A stretch of DNA of 64,000 nt from Hallerella sp963597395 (GCA_963597395.1 CAVBPX010000003.1:5270-69269); one strand, 5' to 3'. Shown: positions 49,976 to 59,401, counted from the first letter of the stretch. Notes: generated from the letters alone by a model not told the origin. Numbers and translations are program-made.

Positions 49976-50929
49976 ATGAAAAAATTTGTTGTGCCGGCGA
50001 TTTTACTTGTTTTGGTCGTTCTGTTGTTCGTCTTTTTAAAGGCGGATCCGTTTGAGCCTCGGCTGGACGGGACGGCGTATCTTTCGGTTCGCGAAGAAAT
50101 TGACGTATTGAACATGGACGCGTTTGTGGCGTCGGACGATGCGGAAAAGCAGGCGGTTCTTCAAAAGCGGGATTCCCTGTGGGGCGTTCTTGTGGCGATG
50201 CGGAACCTGGAAGCGGGCGATGTCCCGGCCAAAACGGCTCCGGTTAAAGCGGCTCCGTCAGCGGTCAAAAAGGAGCAGGCGGAATCCGGTTCGAACGTCT
50301 TTGTCTATGTCATCGGCGGACTGATTGTTTTGATTGTGATTCTCGGCGCGGTCTTTCTCTTTTTGCGGAACCGCCAGGAGGCGATTACCCGTCAGCTCGA
50401 AAAGATCCGGGAAGAAAACCGTTTTAAAACGCCCAAGGGAGGGCTTGACGACCCGACGTTTGTCGATCGCACCCGCGTACATCGACGCTCGATTATCGAC
50501 GACGTAAAGGCTCCGGAAGAGGCTCCGGCCGATTCGTCCGTTCCGATTTCGGACAATGTGGAATTTGAAAATGCAAAGGGCGAAGTGGAAAAGCCCGTTT
50601 TGCGTCCGACGGCGCGCGAGCGCATTACAAATGCGATGCAGGCCCTTTCCGATACGCTCGCCGGGCTCCGCGTGCCGAGAGGCGTTCACCGTGCACCGGA
50701 ACGCGCCAACAAGGTCAAGGCCCAAAGCCACAACACGCTTTCGACAGAGGCCGTTCCCAAGCCGAACCCTCTCGAAATGACGCGCTTTGACCGGGAACGC
50801 GCCGACAAGGAAAAGGTTCTTCAGCTCAACCGTCGCGGGCTCACTCCCTCCGAAATCGCCCGTCGCACGCAGCTTTCCGAGGAACAGGTCGAGACGGTCA
50901 TCCGCATCAAGCGGGAAACCGGGGAATAG
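49976..50929 (+). CDS. Two-helix membrane protein with C-terminal helix-turn-helix
   Basis: The protein has 317 residues from ATG 49976. Membrane helices lie at residues 3-22 and about 110-132 (VFVYVIGGLIVLIVILGAVF). A charged cytoplasmic part follows, ending in LTPSEIARRTQLSEEQVETV, a predicted helix-turn-helix. Such short HTH tails on membrane proteins (DUF6115-like) are of unknown function. It is placed 24 nt after the fusion helicase and 2 nt before truA. Confidence 0.7.
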   Translation: MKKFVVPAILLVLVVLLFVFLKADPFEPRLDGTAYLSVREEIDVLNMDAFVASDDAEKQAVLQKRDSLWGVLVAMRNLEAGDVPAKTAPVKAAPSAVKKEQAESGSNVFVYVIGGLIVLIVILGAVFLFLRNRQEAITRQLEKIREENRFKTPKGGLDDPTFVDRTRVHRRSIIDDVKAPEEAPADSSVPISDNVEFENAKGEVEKPVLRPTARERITNAMQALSDTLAGLRVPRGVHRAPERANKVKAQSHNTLSTEAVPKPNPLEMTRFDRERADKEKVLQLNRRGLTPSEIARRTQLSEEQVETVIRIKRETGE

Positions 50930-50931
50930 CG

Positions 50932-51675
50932 ATGCGCTACCGCTTCCGCTGCGAATATCTGGGCAGCGCGTTTTACGGCTGGCAGGAACAGAACGAACAC
51001 GGAAAGACAAAATTTGTCACGGTCCAGTCCGCATTGGAAGAGGCCTTTCGGACGGCTCTTCGCTCTCCGATCGATCTGGTGGCGGCAGGGCGGACCGATA
51101 CGGGCGTTCACGCCCGCGGACAGATGGTTCATTTTGATTTTGACGGCGAAATCGACTGTCAAAAATTGACGCGCTCCATCAACGGTCTTGGACGCGGAAC
51201 GGTCAAAATTCGCGAACTGGAACCGTGCGCCGCCGACTTTCATTCCCGCTACGATGCCGTCACGCGATATTATGTCTATACGCTTTTTACGAGGCCCGTT
51301 GCGCTTCTCCGCGACTTTGGCTGGGAAATAGGACATTTGCCCGTGGATTACGGCCTGATGGAACGGGAAGCGAAATCCTTTTTGGGAGAACATGACTTTA
51401 TCCGCTTTTGCATTCCGCGAAACGACGGAAAAAGTACGGTGTGCAATCTTTCGGAATTTAAACTGGTGCGCCTGAACGACTACATTTCGCAGTGGCACAT
51501 CCGCGGCAACCGCTTTTTGCACAGGCAGGTCCGCGCCATGGTCGGGACGCTTTTTGACGTCGGTCGTCACCGCTATCCCGAAGGAACCGTAAACGAAATT
51601 TTTGCGGAAAAATTTAAGGGCGAACGCACGATGGCGCCGCCCCAGGGACTTGTCCTCGAAGACGTCCTTTATTGA
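50932..51675 (+). CDS. truA: tRNA pseudouridine synthase A
   Basis: The protein has 247 residues. It modifies uridines 38-40 of tRNA anticodon stems. The catalytic Asp is in GRTDTGVHARGQ near residue 51, and RYYVYTLF, FHSRYDAVTRYY, and VRAMVGTLFDVG are typical. It ends at the base before the convergent ackA stop. Confidence 0.96.
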   Translation: MRYRFRCEYLGSAFYGWQEQNEHGKTKFVTVQSALEEAFRTALRSPIDLVAAGRTDTGVHARGQMVHFDFDGEIDCQKLTRSINGLGRGTVKIRELEPCAADFHSRYDAVTRYYVYTLFTRPVALLRDFGWEIGHLPVDYGLMEREAKSFLGEHDFIRFCIPRNDGKSTVCNLSEFKLVRLNDYISQWHIRGNRFLHRQVRAMVGTLFDVGRHRYPEGTVNEIFAEKFKGERTMAPPQGLVLEDVLY

Positions 51676-52860
51676 TTACTTGACGCTTTGGGCGTATTCC
51701 GCCGTGTCGAGGGCAATCAAAAGTTCTTCGTTTGTGGGGACGACCATCGCGAGCGGTGTCGAGCCTTCCGCGGTAATGATGTGGTTCGAATTTTCGCCGT
51801 TGTCCTCGTTCCGCTTCTTGTCCATTTTGAATCCCAGAATGGCGAGGTTCTCGAGGGTCGTTTCGCGGACGACGCGGCTGTTTTCGCCGATGCCGCCGGT
51901 AAAGACCAGAGCGTCGAGGCGCGGAAGCGCCATGGTGATGCCGCCGATTTCGCGGGCGAGTTTGTAGCAAAAGACTTCAAGCGCAATTTGGGCCCCGACG
52001 TGCCCTTCGGACGCCTTTTGCGTGATGGTCCGCATGTCGTTGCTGAGTCCCGAAAGTCCGAGAAGACCGCTTTCCTTGTTCACGAGCTGGTTCAGACGAT
52101 CCATGTCAAAACCGAGCTTTTTATTGAGGAAAAAGAGAATGGCCGGGTCGAGCGAACCGGAGCGCGTTCCCATCACAAGTCCGTCGAGCGGAGTGAATCC
52201 CATCGTCGTATCGACGCACTTTCCGGCGTGAATCGCGGAGCAGGAACTTCCGTTGCCGAGGTGAGCCGTGACGAGGTTCAGTTCCTCGGGCTTCTTGCCG
52301 AGAATGCGGGCCGCTTCCGCGCTGACGTAACGGTGAGAGGTGCCGTGAAAACCGTAACGGCGGATGTGGTAGTCCTCGTAGTAGGAATACGGAATGCCGT
52401 AGAGGAAAGCCTTGCGCGGCATCGTCTGGTGAAAGGCCGTATCGAAAACGGCGAGCTGCGGAAGGCTCGGGAAGATTTCCTTTGCGACTTCCATGCCCGT
52501 GGCGTGGGCGCCTTCGTGCTGCGGAGCGAACAGAATAATGCTGCGAATGTAGTCGATGAGGTCTTGCGTCACCGGTTCGGACTTGATAAACTTTCCGCCG
52601 TGAACGACCCGATGGCCGACCGCTTCGATGGTGTCGATGAGCTTTTGGGCCGTCAAAAACTTTTGGACTTCGATGACCGCTTCCTTGTGGGACGGGCATG
52701 CAAAGTGAAATTCGGTTTTCCCTTCCGGACCCTTGGCCTTAAAATGTCCGTTGACGCCGATGTTTTCGACGAGACCGTTCGAGAGGGATTCCTTGGTAGC
52801 CGTATCGATGACGGCGAACTTGACGGAAGAACTTCCGCAATTGAGAACGAGAATTCGCAT
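51676..52860 (-). CDS. ackA: Acetate kinase
   Basis: The protein has 394 residues, the normal length. It begins MRILVLNCGSSSVKF and has GHRVVHGG near residue 82, FDTAFHQTMP near residue 140, RRYGFHGTSHRYV near residue 168, HLGNGSS near residue 195, and LVFTGGIGENS near residue 310. It makes ATP from acetyl phosphate during fermentation. The usual partner pta is not in the window. Confidence 0.97.
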   Translation of the reverse strand: MRILVLNCGSSSVKFAVIDTATKESLSNGLVENIGVNGHFKAKGPEGKTEFHFACPSHKEAVIEVQKFLTAQKLIDTIEAVGHRVVHGGKFIKSEPVTQDLIDYIRSIILFAPQHEGAHATGMEVAKEIFPSLPQLAVFDTAFHQTMPRKAFLYGIPYSYYEDYHIRRYGFHGTSHRYVSAEAARILGKKPEELNLVTAHLGNGSSCSAIHAGKCVDTTMGFTPLDGLVMGTRSGSLDPAILFFLNKKLGFDMDRLNQLVNKESGLLGLSGLSNDMRTITQKASEGHVGAQIALEVFCYKLAREIGGITMALPRLDALVFTGGIGENSRVVRETTLENLAILGFKMDKKRNEDNGENSNHIITAEGSTPLAMVVPTNEELLIALDTAEYAQSVK

Positions 52861-52943
52861 AATGTTTGCCTTGATGGATGTTTTTCAAAAAAGTTAGAAA
52901 ATCGCCGGGGAGTGCTCGCAAAAAGATTTTTATTTTGAGGCCG

Positions 52944-53894
52944 ATGCGTTTTTCCTTTTTTCGCCAAAGGCTTTTGTTTGTTGCCCGGGCCGCTTTTGCG
53001 CGCCTGTATCGCCTCGCTTTTTTGTTTTTGAAAAAAACGGTTTACCGCAAACGGGACGCTTTAAAGGCTCGTATCGTCATCGTGGGATCGTTCCTTTCGG
53101 GCGGCGCCGGAAAAACGCCCCTTGTCCGCGAATTTGCCAACGCACTTTCCGAAAAGGGCTTGCGGGTGGCCGTCCTTTGCCATTCCGCCGCCTGGGACGA
53201 ATTTCGGATGCTTCGCGAAACGTGCCGCGCTTCGGTTCTGAAAACGCGGAACCGCTACGCGACGGCCCAAAGGATTTCCCAAAACTTTGACGTGATTCTT
53301 TGCGACGGCGGCTTGGAAGATACGCGGTTTGCCGGTGCGGACGTTTTTGCACTTCGCTGGAACGAATCCGCCCAAAAACTTTTGGACCTGATTCCGTGCG
53401 GAAAATGCGTAAGCCTCGAAAAGGACCATCCCGAAGCCAAGGAAATTTTTTGTTCGCGGACGGCGGATAATTTGTACGCAACGGAAAGCGGTAAGCTCTT
53501 GAATGAAAATTCCTGGACCGTTTCGTTCGGCATCTCGAGCGTTCAAAATGCGGACGGACGTTCCCTGCCCGCGGGCGTGGAATGTTCCCTGGTGACGGGA
53601 ATCGGCGACCCGGTCCGCTTTGCGAAGGACGTGGAGAGCCTTGGACTTTTGGTTTCGAAGCGCGTTTTTTTGCCGGACCATTTTCGCGGATTTGCGAAGG
53701 TTCTGCGGCGGGAACTTTTGAAAGACCTTCCCGTGTTGATTACGGAAAAGGATTTTTTCCGGCTGGAAAATTCCGAAAAAGAAAACCCGCGCCTTTTTGT
53801 GGCACGGGAAAAAGTTCTTGTCGGGAGTGCGCTTGCCGATTACTTGAACGCGCTCGCGGGCGGCGCATTCAAAAATCCGCCTTCGACGTTATAG
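52944..53894 (+). CDS. lpxK: LpxK-like lipid A 4'-kinase, divergent
   Basis: The protein has 316 residues from ATG 52944. The P-loop GGAGKTP near residue 55 has the LpxK form (normally GGTGKTP), and VTGIGDP, LPDHF near residue 240 and ITEKD near residue 267 agree with LpxK. However, the SRGYG motif after the P-loop is missing (VLCHSAAWDEF in its place) and the DDGLQH motif reads CDGGLED. It may be active with altered residues or have a changed role. Its 3' end overlaps the convergent rhodanese gene by 55 bp. Confidence 0.75.
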   Translation: MRFSFFRQRLLFVARAAFARLYRLAFLFLKKTVYRKRDALKARIVIVGSFLSGGAGKTPLVREFANALSEKGLRVAVLCHSAAWDEFRMLRETCRASVLKTRNRYATAQRISQNFDVILCDGGLEDTRFAGADVFALRWNESAQKLLDLIPCGKCVSLEKDHPEAKEIFCSRTADNLYATESGKLLNENSWTVSFGISSVQNADGRSLPAGVECSLVTGIGDPVRFAKDVESLGLLVSKRVFLPDHFRGFAKVLRRELLKDLPVLITEKDFFRLENSEKENPRLFVAREKVLVGSALADYLNALAGGAFKNPPSTL

Positions 53895-54208
53895 ACGGTA
53901 AAGCCCTTTCCGGCCAAAAACGTCGAAGCTTTCTGGCTGCGGACGCCGCTGCGGCAAAAGACGAGAAGCGTCTTCTTTTTGGGAAGTTCCGCATTTCGGG
54001 CTTCGAGTTCCTGCAGCGGAACGTTCAGCGAACCGGCGACGGTTCCCCGGGCGACTTCCTCGGCCGTGCGAACGTCAAGGAAAACGGCTCCCTTCTTGTG
54101 CATTTCGATGGCGGTTTCCCACGGAATGTTTTTGTAGGCCGGGGCTTCCGCAAAGCTCGCTCCGACGGCGAGAAGCGTTGTGAAAAGGAAAAGAATCAGG
54201 CGTTTCAT
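53840..54208 (-). CDS. Exported rhodanese-like protein
   Basis: The protein has 122 residues with a signal peptide (MKRLILFLFTTLLAVGASFA). A single rhodanese domain has FLDVRTAEEV near residue 43 and the active-site loop CRSGVRS near residue 87. Periplasmic single-domain rhodaneses carry sulfur in thiosulfate or redox chemistry. It starts 9 nt after the pheS stop and may be co-transcribed with it. Confidence 0.88.
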   Translation of the reverse strand: MKRLILFLFTTLLAVGASFAEAPAYKNIPWETAIEMHKKGAVFLDVRTAEEVARGTVAGSLNVPLQELEARNAELPKKKTLLVFCRSGVRSQKASTFLAGKGFTVYNVEGGFLNAPPASAFK

Positions 54209-54217
54209 GTCAAAACC

Positions 54218-55240
54218 TTAGAACTGGCTTAGGAACCGCTGGTCGTTCGCCGTCAAAAGTCCGATTTCCGGAATTTCGTGGCGGAGCATCGCAATGCGGT
54301 CGAGGCCGAAGCCGAAAGCGAATCCCGTGTATTTTTCGGGGTCGATTCCGCAATTTTCAAAGACGTTCGGATCGACGGATCCGCATCCTCCGATTTCCAT
54401 CCAGCCGGTTCCCTTGCAGCGCTTGCAGCCGTGCCCGCCACAGAAAACGCAGCTGACGTCCATTTCGGCGGACGGTTCCGTAAACGGGAAGAAGCTCGGG
54501 CGGAAACGCGTCTTGACGCCTTCGCCAAAAAGCTTGTTCATAAAAATCTGAAGGACGCCCTTGAGCTGTGCAAAGGTGATGGTTTCGTCAACGACGAGGC
54601 CTTCGCACTGCTGGAACATCGGAGCGTGCGTCGCATCGTTATCGACGCGGAAAACGTGGCCCGGAGCAATCATGCGGAAAGGCGGCTTGTGCGTTTCCAT
54701 GTAGTGAATTTGCGTGTCGGACGTCTGCGTGCGGAGCATCACCTTGTCGCCGAGGTAGAACGTGTCCTGCATGTCGCGGCTCGGATGGTCGGGCGGCGTG
54801 TTGAGCGCCTCGAAGTTGTACCAGTCCGTTTCGATGTCCCTTCCCGAATCGACGGCAAATCCCATTTGCGAAAAGAAGTCGATGATTTCTTCGCGGACGT
54901 CATAGACGGGGTGCGTGGAACCGGCGGGAATTCCGTTTCCGGGAAGGCTGATGTCCGTCCAGCCTTTTTCGAGTTCCGCTTCGAGGGCCTTTTTCCTTGC
55001 CTCTTCAAGAGCCCGGTCAATTTTTTCGGAGACGTTCTGCTTGAGCTCGTTGACGAGCTTTCCGAAAGAGGGGCGCTCTTCGGCGGAAAGGCTTGCCATC
55101 TGCTTCATCAGGTCCGTGATGAGGCCTTTTTTTCCAAGCCATTTGACGCGAAGCGCATCGACGGCTTCCTTGACATTGAGCTTTGTTTCGGCGAGTTCCG
55201 CTTCAAAAGAAGCGCGCATTTGGGAAAGTTTTTCGTTCAT
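54218..55240 (-). CDS. pheS: Phenylalanyl-tRNA synthetase alpha subunit
   Basis: The protein has 340 residues. The N-terminal coiled coil (residues 1-85) is followed by the class II catalytic core: HPVYDVREEIIDFFSQMGF, DHPSRDMQDTFYL near residue 158, HAPMFQQCEGLVVD and the C-terminal FGFGLDRIAMLRH motif 3. pheT, usually adjacent, is absent: the next gene on this strand is the rhodanese. Confidence 0.95.
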   Translation of the reverse strand: MNEKLSQMRASFEAELAETKLNVKEAVDALRVKWLGKKGLITDLMKQMASLSAEERPSFGKLVNELKQNVSEKIDRALEEARKKALEAELEKGWTDISLPGNGIPAGSTHPVYDVREEIIDFFSQMGFAVDSGRDIETDWYNFEALNTPPDHPSRDMQDTFYLGDKVMLRTQTSDTQIHYMETHKPPFRMIAPGHVFRVDNDATHAPMFQQCEGLVVDETITFAQLKGVLQIFMNKLFGEGVKTRFRPSFFPFTEPSAEMDVSCVFCGGHGCKRCKGTGWMEIGGCGSVDPNVFENCGIDPEKYTGFAFGFGLDRIAMLRHEIPEIGLLTANDQRFLSQF

Positions 55241-55261
55241 AGCGTTTAGAAAATAGAAAAT

Positions 55262-56428
55262 TTAGCCTTCGAGTTTGTTCAGAAGATAGTGCGGAGCGGT
55301 TTTTTTCATAAAGAAAACGGCCGATACGAGGAGAAGTACAGCGCACCAAAAGAACATGGTTGCAAACGAGAACGCTTCGGCGAGCGGCCCGCCGACGAGG
55401 ATTCCGACGCCGATGCCCAGATCCCATCCGGTGAGGTAGGTACTTGTCGCGGTTCCGCGCTGGTCGTGCCGTGCAAGGTTTACGCACATAGTCTGGTAGC
55501 CGGGAAAGACCAGGCCGAGGCCCGCGCCGATGAGAAACGCGGACAAAAGAAAAACAGCCTGGTTCGGGATGAGCGAAAAGAGAAAGTAGGCACCCGTGAC
55601 AAAGACAAGCCCGATGGAGACGATGCGCGTTAAGTATCCGCGGTCGATGAGCTTTCCCGTGAGAAGCCTTGACGCAATGAGTCCGACGGCGATGAGAGCA
55701 TAAAAGTAGCCGGAACCCGAAAGATTGTTCTGTCGGGCGTAAAGGGCGACGTAATTGGTGAGCGGGCCGTAGGCGCATCCGATAAAGAGCATGTTCAAAA
55801 ACTGTGGAATGGCCTTGGTGAGAAAAAAGCGGTCGAGGGAAAGCGGTGCCGCATCCTTCTTGAGCGGCTTCTGTTTTGTTTTTATCGGAAGAATCAGCAC
55901 AAGCCCGATGACGCACAGGAGAAGCGAAAGCGCAATCACCGGATTTGCCCCGTGGGATTCGTAGAGGAACATTCCCGTCATAGGCCCCGCCGCAAAGGCG
56001 AGGTTTGTCGTAACCCCGAAGTATCCGATGCCCTCGCCGCGCCTGCTCGAAGGGAGAACGTCAATGGCGATGGTGTTTCCGGCGGTGCTTGCGATGCCAA
56101 AACATATTCCGTGCAACAGCCGGATGACGCCCAGCACAAAGAGAGCGCCTGCCGCCGCATACCCGATGAACATCGCCGAAAAAAGGAAGAACGTGATAAA
56201 GTAGAGCGGCTTTCTTGAAAAACTGTCAACGAGAAATCCGGCAAAGGGCCTGCAGAAAAGCGCCCCGATGGTGTAGAGCGAAATGATGATTCCGGAAACG
56301 GTCGCCCCGGCATGGAATTTTTCAAAAATGAAAAGCGGAAGAATCGGCAAAAGTTCGTAGAAGGCGAAGAACAGCAAAAAATTTGTGATGCCGACGAGAA
56401 CGAAGGCCTTGGTCCAAAGTTTTTCCAT
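55262..56428 (-). CDS. MFS transporter
   Basis: The protein has 388 residues with about 12 predicted membrane helices. The loop 2-3 motif is present as GALFCRPFAGFLVDSFSRK near residue 55, and loop 8-9 has GKLIDRG. It fits the drug/sugar-efflux-like MFS branch. Substrate is not predictable. It lies 22 nt upstream of pheS on the same strand. Confidence 0.88.
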   Translation of the reverse strand: MEKLWTKAFVLVGITNFLLFFAFYELLPILPLFIFEKFHAGATVSGIIISLYTIGALFCRPFAGFLVDSFSRKPLYFITFFLFSAMFIGYAAAGALFVLGVIRLLHGICFGIASTAGNTIAIDVLPSSRRGEGIGYFGVTTNLAFAAGPMTGMFLYESHGANPVIALSLLLCVIGLVLILPIKTKQKPLKKDAAPLSLDRFFLTKAIPQFLNMLFIGCAYGPLTNYVALYARQNNLSGSGYFYALIAVGLIASRLLTGKLIDRGYLTRIVSIGLVFVTGAYFLFSLIPNQAVFLLSAFLIGAGLGLVFPGYQTMCVNLARHDQRGTATSTYLTGWDLGIGVGILVGGPLAEAFSFATMFFWCAVLLLVSAVFFMKKTAPHYLLNKLEG

Positions 56429-56466
56429 GCGCGGGAAGATAGAAAAATGAGGGCGTTATCCAAAAC

Positions 56467-56489
56467 GGATAATTCAAAATGGATAATTC
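56467..56489. repeat. Short direct repeat
   Basis: GGATAATTC occurs twice with a 14-bp period in the 163-bp gap between the MFS gene and adk. Confidence 0.6.
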
Positions 56490-56591
56490 TTTGGGCGAAG
56501 CCCTGTTTGGGCGGCTCGGAGGTCCGAAGAAGTTCGCATAAACGATAATTTTCTACATTTCTGGCGGATCATTTTACAAGAGGATTCCAAT

Positions 56592-57188
56592 ATGGCGATT
56601 TCTGCTGTTTTGATTTTTGGCGCTCCGGGTTCCGGCAAGGGAACCGTCGGGGCAAAGCTCGCTGCGACGACGGCTCTCAAGCACCTTTCGACCGGCGACA
56701 TTTTCCGCGGCATTGCTCCGTCGAGCGAATCGGGAAAGCTTCTCGCTTCCTATTCGAGCAAGGGATTGCTCGTTCCGGACGAAGCGACCGTTGAAATTTT
56801 CAACCGCTATGTGCAGGGCCTCGTGAACACGAACCGCCTGAACCCGGACAAGGACACGCTCCTCCTCGACGGCATTCCCCGCACGGAAGCCCAGGTGGAC
56901 CTCATCCGTCCGATAGTCGATGTCAAGCACATCTTTGTCTTGGACATCAAGGACGAGGCGACCATTGTCGCACGTCTTTTGAACCGTGCAAAGATTGAAG
57001 GCCGCAAGGACGACGCCGACGAAAACGTCATCAAGAACCGTCTGAAGGTTTACCGCGAATCCACGGCGAAGGTTCTCGAAAAGTACGATCCGAAGATCAT
57101 CAGCCACATTACTGGCGACAATACTCCGGACGAAGTCTTTTTGGACGTTCTCAAGGCCTACGTGGACTTTACCAAGTCCGCCAAGTAG
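56592..57188 (+). CDS. adk: Adenylate kinase
   Basis: The protein has 198 residues. It has GAPGSGKGT near residue 10, LSTGDIFR near residue 33 and DGIPRTEAQ near residue 93. The LID region is short and lacks the zinc-binding cysteines, so this is the short Adk type. AGAGGA precedes the start. A terminator follows, so it is a single-gene unit. Confidence 0.92.
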   Translation: MAISAVLIFGAPGSGKGTVGAKLAATTALKHLSTGDIFRGIAPSSESGKLLASYSSKGLLVPDEATVEIFNRYVQGLVNTNRLNPDKDTLLLDGIPRTEAQVDLIRPIVDVKHIFVLDIKDEATIVARLLNRAKIEGRKDDADENVIKNRLKVYRESTAKVLEKYDPKIISHITGDNTPDEVFLDVLKAYVDFTKSAK

Positions 57189-57207
57189 TCTTTTTTAAAA
57201 TTCAAAA

Positions 57208-57239
57208 AAAAGGAAACCGGTTTTCGGTTTCCTTTTTTT
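57208..57239. terminator. Bidirectional terminator between adk and rhlE
   Basis: AGGAAACCG-GTTTT-CGGTTTCCT with A-run before and T7 after; it serves adk (+) and the DEAD-box gene (-). Confidence 0.9.
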
Positions 57240-57254
57240 GTTTGAGCTTTGAAT

Positions 57255-58646
57255 TTACGCTTCGAATCGCCGTTTCTGCTCTTCGCGGAGCCTTTTGCGG
57301 GCGCGGCTTCCGAGGCGCCTGCCGGACTGTGTGCGGGGAAGCGGCGATCCGGAATTTTCGGCGGGGCGTTCTTTGGAACGATTCTCTTCGCCGGGCCTTT
57401 TTTCCGGGCGGGAAGGCTTTCCCTGTTTGGGGCGGTTTCCGTGTTTGGGCCCGCGGAATCGGGAGTTTCGCGCCTCGCTTTCGGGCGTTTCCTTTTGCGG
57501 GGGCGGAAGACGGTCAAAAATTTGCGGGTCGCCTTCGGGAATGCGAAGGCGTGTGAGCCTTTCGATGGCGCGCAAATCGCTTTCTTCGTCGGGGGAACAG
57601 AACGAGATGGCAACGCCGTCCTTTCCGGCGCGGGCCGTGCGTCCGATGCGGTGGACGAACGTCTCGGGAACATCGGGCAGGTCGTAGTTGAAGACGTGCG
57701 AAACGTTATCGACGTCGATGCCGCGGGCGGCGATGTCGGTTGCGACTAGCACCCGAATCTGTTCCGTTTTAAAGTTGCCGAGAGCTTCCTGGCGGCGGTT
57801 CTGGCTTTTGTTGCCGTGGATGGCCGCGCATGTAATTTTTGACTTTTCGAGGACGCGGACGATTTTGTCTGCTCCGTGCTTTGTCCGCGTAAAGACCAGG
57901 ACTTTTTTCATTTCGGCGTGTTCAAGGAGCATTTCCTTGAGAAGGGCTCCCTTTCTGCGCTTGTCGATGCGGTAAAGTTCCTGCCGAATGCGTTCGATGG
58001 GCGTGCTTTGCGGGGCGACTTCGATCCGTTCCGGGTTTGCGCGGAGAATTTGGCCGGCAAGCCTTGTGATTTCGGGCGGCATCGTCGCGCTGAAAAAGAG
58101 GTTCTGGCGGTTTGGAGGAAGAAGCGCCACGACCTTTCGAATATCGTGGATGAATCCCATGTCGAGCATGCGGTCCGCTTCGTCAAGAACAAAGTATTGC
58201 AGTTTTTTGAGGTTCACCACGTGCTGTCCGACGAGGTCGAGAAGCCTTCCGGGCGTCGCAATCAGAATATCGACCCCTTGCGCGAGCATTCTCTTTTGCG
58301 GAAGATCGCTGACCCCGCCAAAAATACAGGCGCTTGTGACGGGCGTGTATTTTTCGTACATTTCAAAGCAGTCCGAAACCTGAATGGCCAGTTCGCGCGT
58401 CGGTAGCAGCACCAGTACGCGAACGGGCTTTTGCCCCTTGACGGCACCGTCCCGGAGAATGTTCTGCAAAATGGGAAGCGCAAAGGCCGCCGTCTTTCCG
58501 GTCCCCGTCTGGGCAATTCCCATCAGATCCTTGCGTTCGAGGACGGGCGGAATCGCTTTTTCCTGAATCGGCGTGGGAGTCGTGTAATGCGCGTCGGCGA
58601 TGGCGCGTTGAAGACGTTCGTCTAAAGGGAGCTCGGAAAATTTCAT
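57255..58646 (-). CDS. rhlE: DEAD-box RNA helicase, RhlE type
   Basis: The protein has 463 residues from ATG 58646. Q motif FSELPLDERLQRAI...TPTPIQ, Walker A AQTGTGKT near residue 47, DEAD near residue 153, SAT near 185 and HRIGRTARAG near 330 are all present. The C-terminal 90 residues are Pro/Arg/Lys-rich and presumably bind RNA. Family members remodel rRNA or mRNA. Confidence 0.93.
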   Translation of the reverse strand: MKFSELPLDERLQRAIADAHYTTPTPIQEKAIPPVLERKDLMGIAQTGTGKTAAFALPILQNILRDGAVKGQKPVRVLVLLPTRELAIQVSDCFEMYEKYTPVTSACIFGGVSDLPQKRMLAQGVDILIATPGRLLDLVGQHVVNLKKLQYFVLDEADRMLDMGFIHDIRKVVALLPPNRQNLFFSATMPPEITRLAGQILRANPERIEVAPQSTPIERIRQELYRIDKRRKGALLKEMLLEHAEMKKVLVFTRTKHGADKIVRVLEKSKITCAAIHGNKSQNRRQEALGNFKTEQIRVLVATDIAARGIDVDNVSHVFNYDLPDVPETFVHRIGRTARAGKDGVAISFCSPDEESDLRAIERLTRLRIPEGDPQIFDRLPPPQKETPESEARNSRFRGPKHGNRPKQGKPSRPEKRPGEENRSKERPAENSGSPLPRTQSGRRLGSRARKRLREEQKRRFEA

Positions 58647-58685
58647 ATTGCGCGCAAAGTTAGAAAATTTTGCTATATACGTCGA

Positions 58686-59378
58686 ATGCAGGAATTGTTT
58701 ACGTTCAGGACGATTGCGCACATTCGCTCGGATTTTCCCGAAAAGTTCGGAATTCCGCGGCAATGCGGCATTTTAAAAAATTTGACCTCGACGATCGTTT
58801 TCGAAGAGGAATTTCGAAATGCGGATTCCCTCCGCGGACTGGAAGGCTTTTCGCATCTGTGGCTGCTGTGGATTTTTTCGGAAAACATCCGGAATTCTTT
58901 TAGTCCGACCGTCCGGCCTCCGCGTCTCGGCGGAAATCAAAGGATGGGAGTTTTTGCGACGCGTTCTTCCTTTCGGCCGAATCCCGTCGCCCTTTCCGCC
59001 GTGAAAATCGAAAAAATCGAAGCGTTTTCTCCGGAAGGCCCGAAAATCATCGTCTCGGGCGCGGATCTGATGGACGCTACCCCGATCATCGACATCAAAC
59101 CGTACCTGCCTTACGCGGACGCGATTCCCGGCGCACGGGGAGGTTTTGCCGAAAAGCTTCACTTTTCGCCGCTCACGGTTCGCATACCGGACGCGCTTCT
59201 CGAAAAAATTCCGGAAGAAAAGCGCGAAACGCTGCGGCTCGTGCTGTCGGAAGATCCCCGCCCGGCGTATCAGAAGGACGCTTCGCGCGTTTACGGATTC
59301 AGGTTTGCAAAGTGGAACGTCCGGTTTACCGTAAACGAAAATTTTCTCGATGTGACGGAAGTCGAAGGCCCGGTGTGA
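58686..59378 (+). CDS. trmO: tRNA (t6A37)-methyltransferase TrmO
   Basis: The protein has 230 residues, the usual size. It contains IAHIRSDFPEKFGIPRQ at the N-terminus, GLEGFSHLWLLW near residue 50, RMGVFATRSSFRPNPVALS near residue 86 and LDIKPYLP-like IDIKPYLPYAD near residue 138. TrmO adds a methyl group to t6A37 of tRNA-Thr. Single gene, divergent from rhlE. Confidence 0.92.
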   Translation: MQELFTFRTIAHIRSDFPEKFGIPRQCGILKNLTSTIVFEEEFRNADSLRGLEGFSHLWLLWIFSENIRNSFSPTVRPPRLGGNQRMGVFATRSSFRPNPVALSAVKIEKIEAFSPEGPKIIVSGADLMDATPIIDIKPYLPYADAIPGARGGFAEKLHFSPLTVRIPDALLEKIPEEKRETLRLVLSEDPRPAYQKDASRVYGFRFAKWNVRFTVNENFLDVTEVEGPV

Positions 59379-59401
59379 TGAATTTCGCACTTGCCGAAAT
59401 T

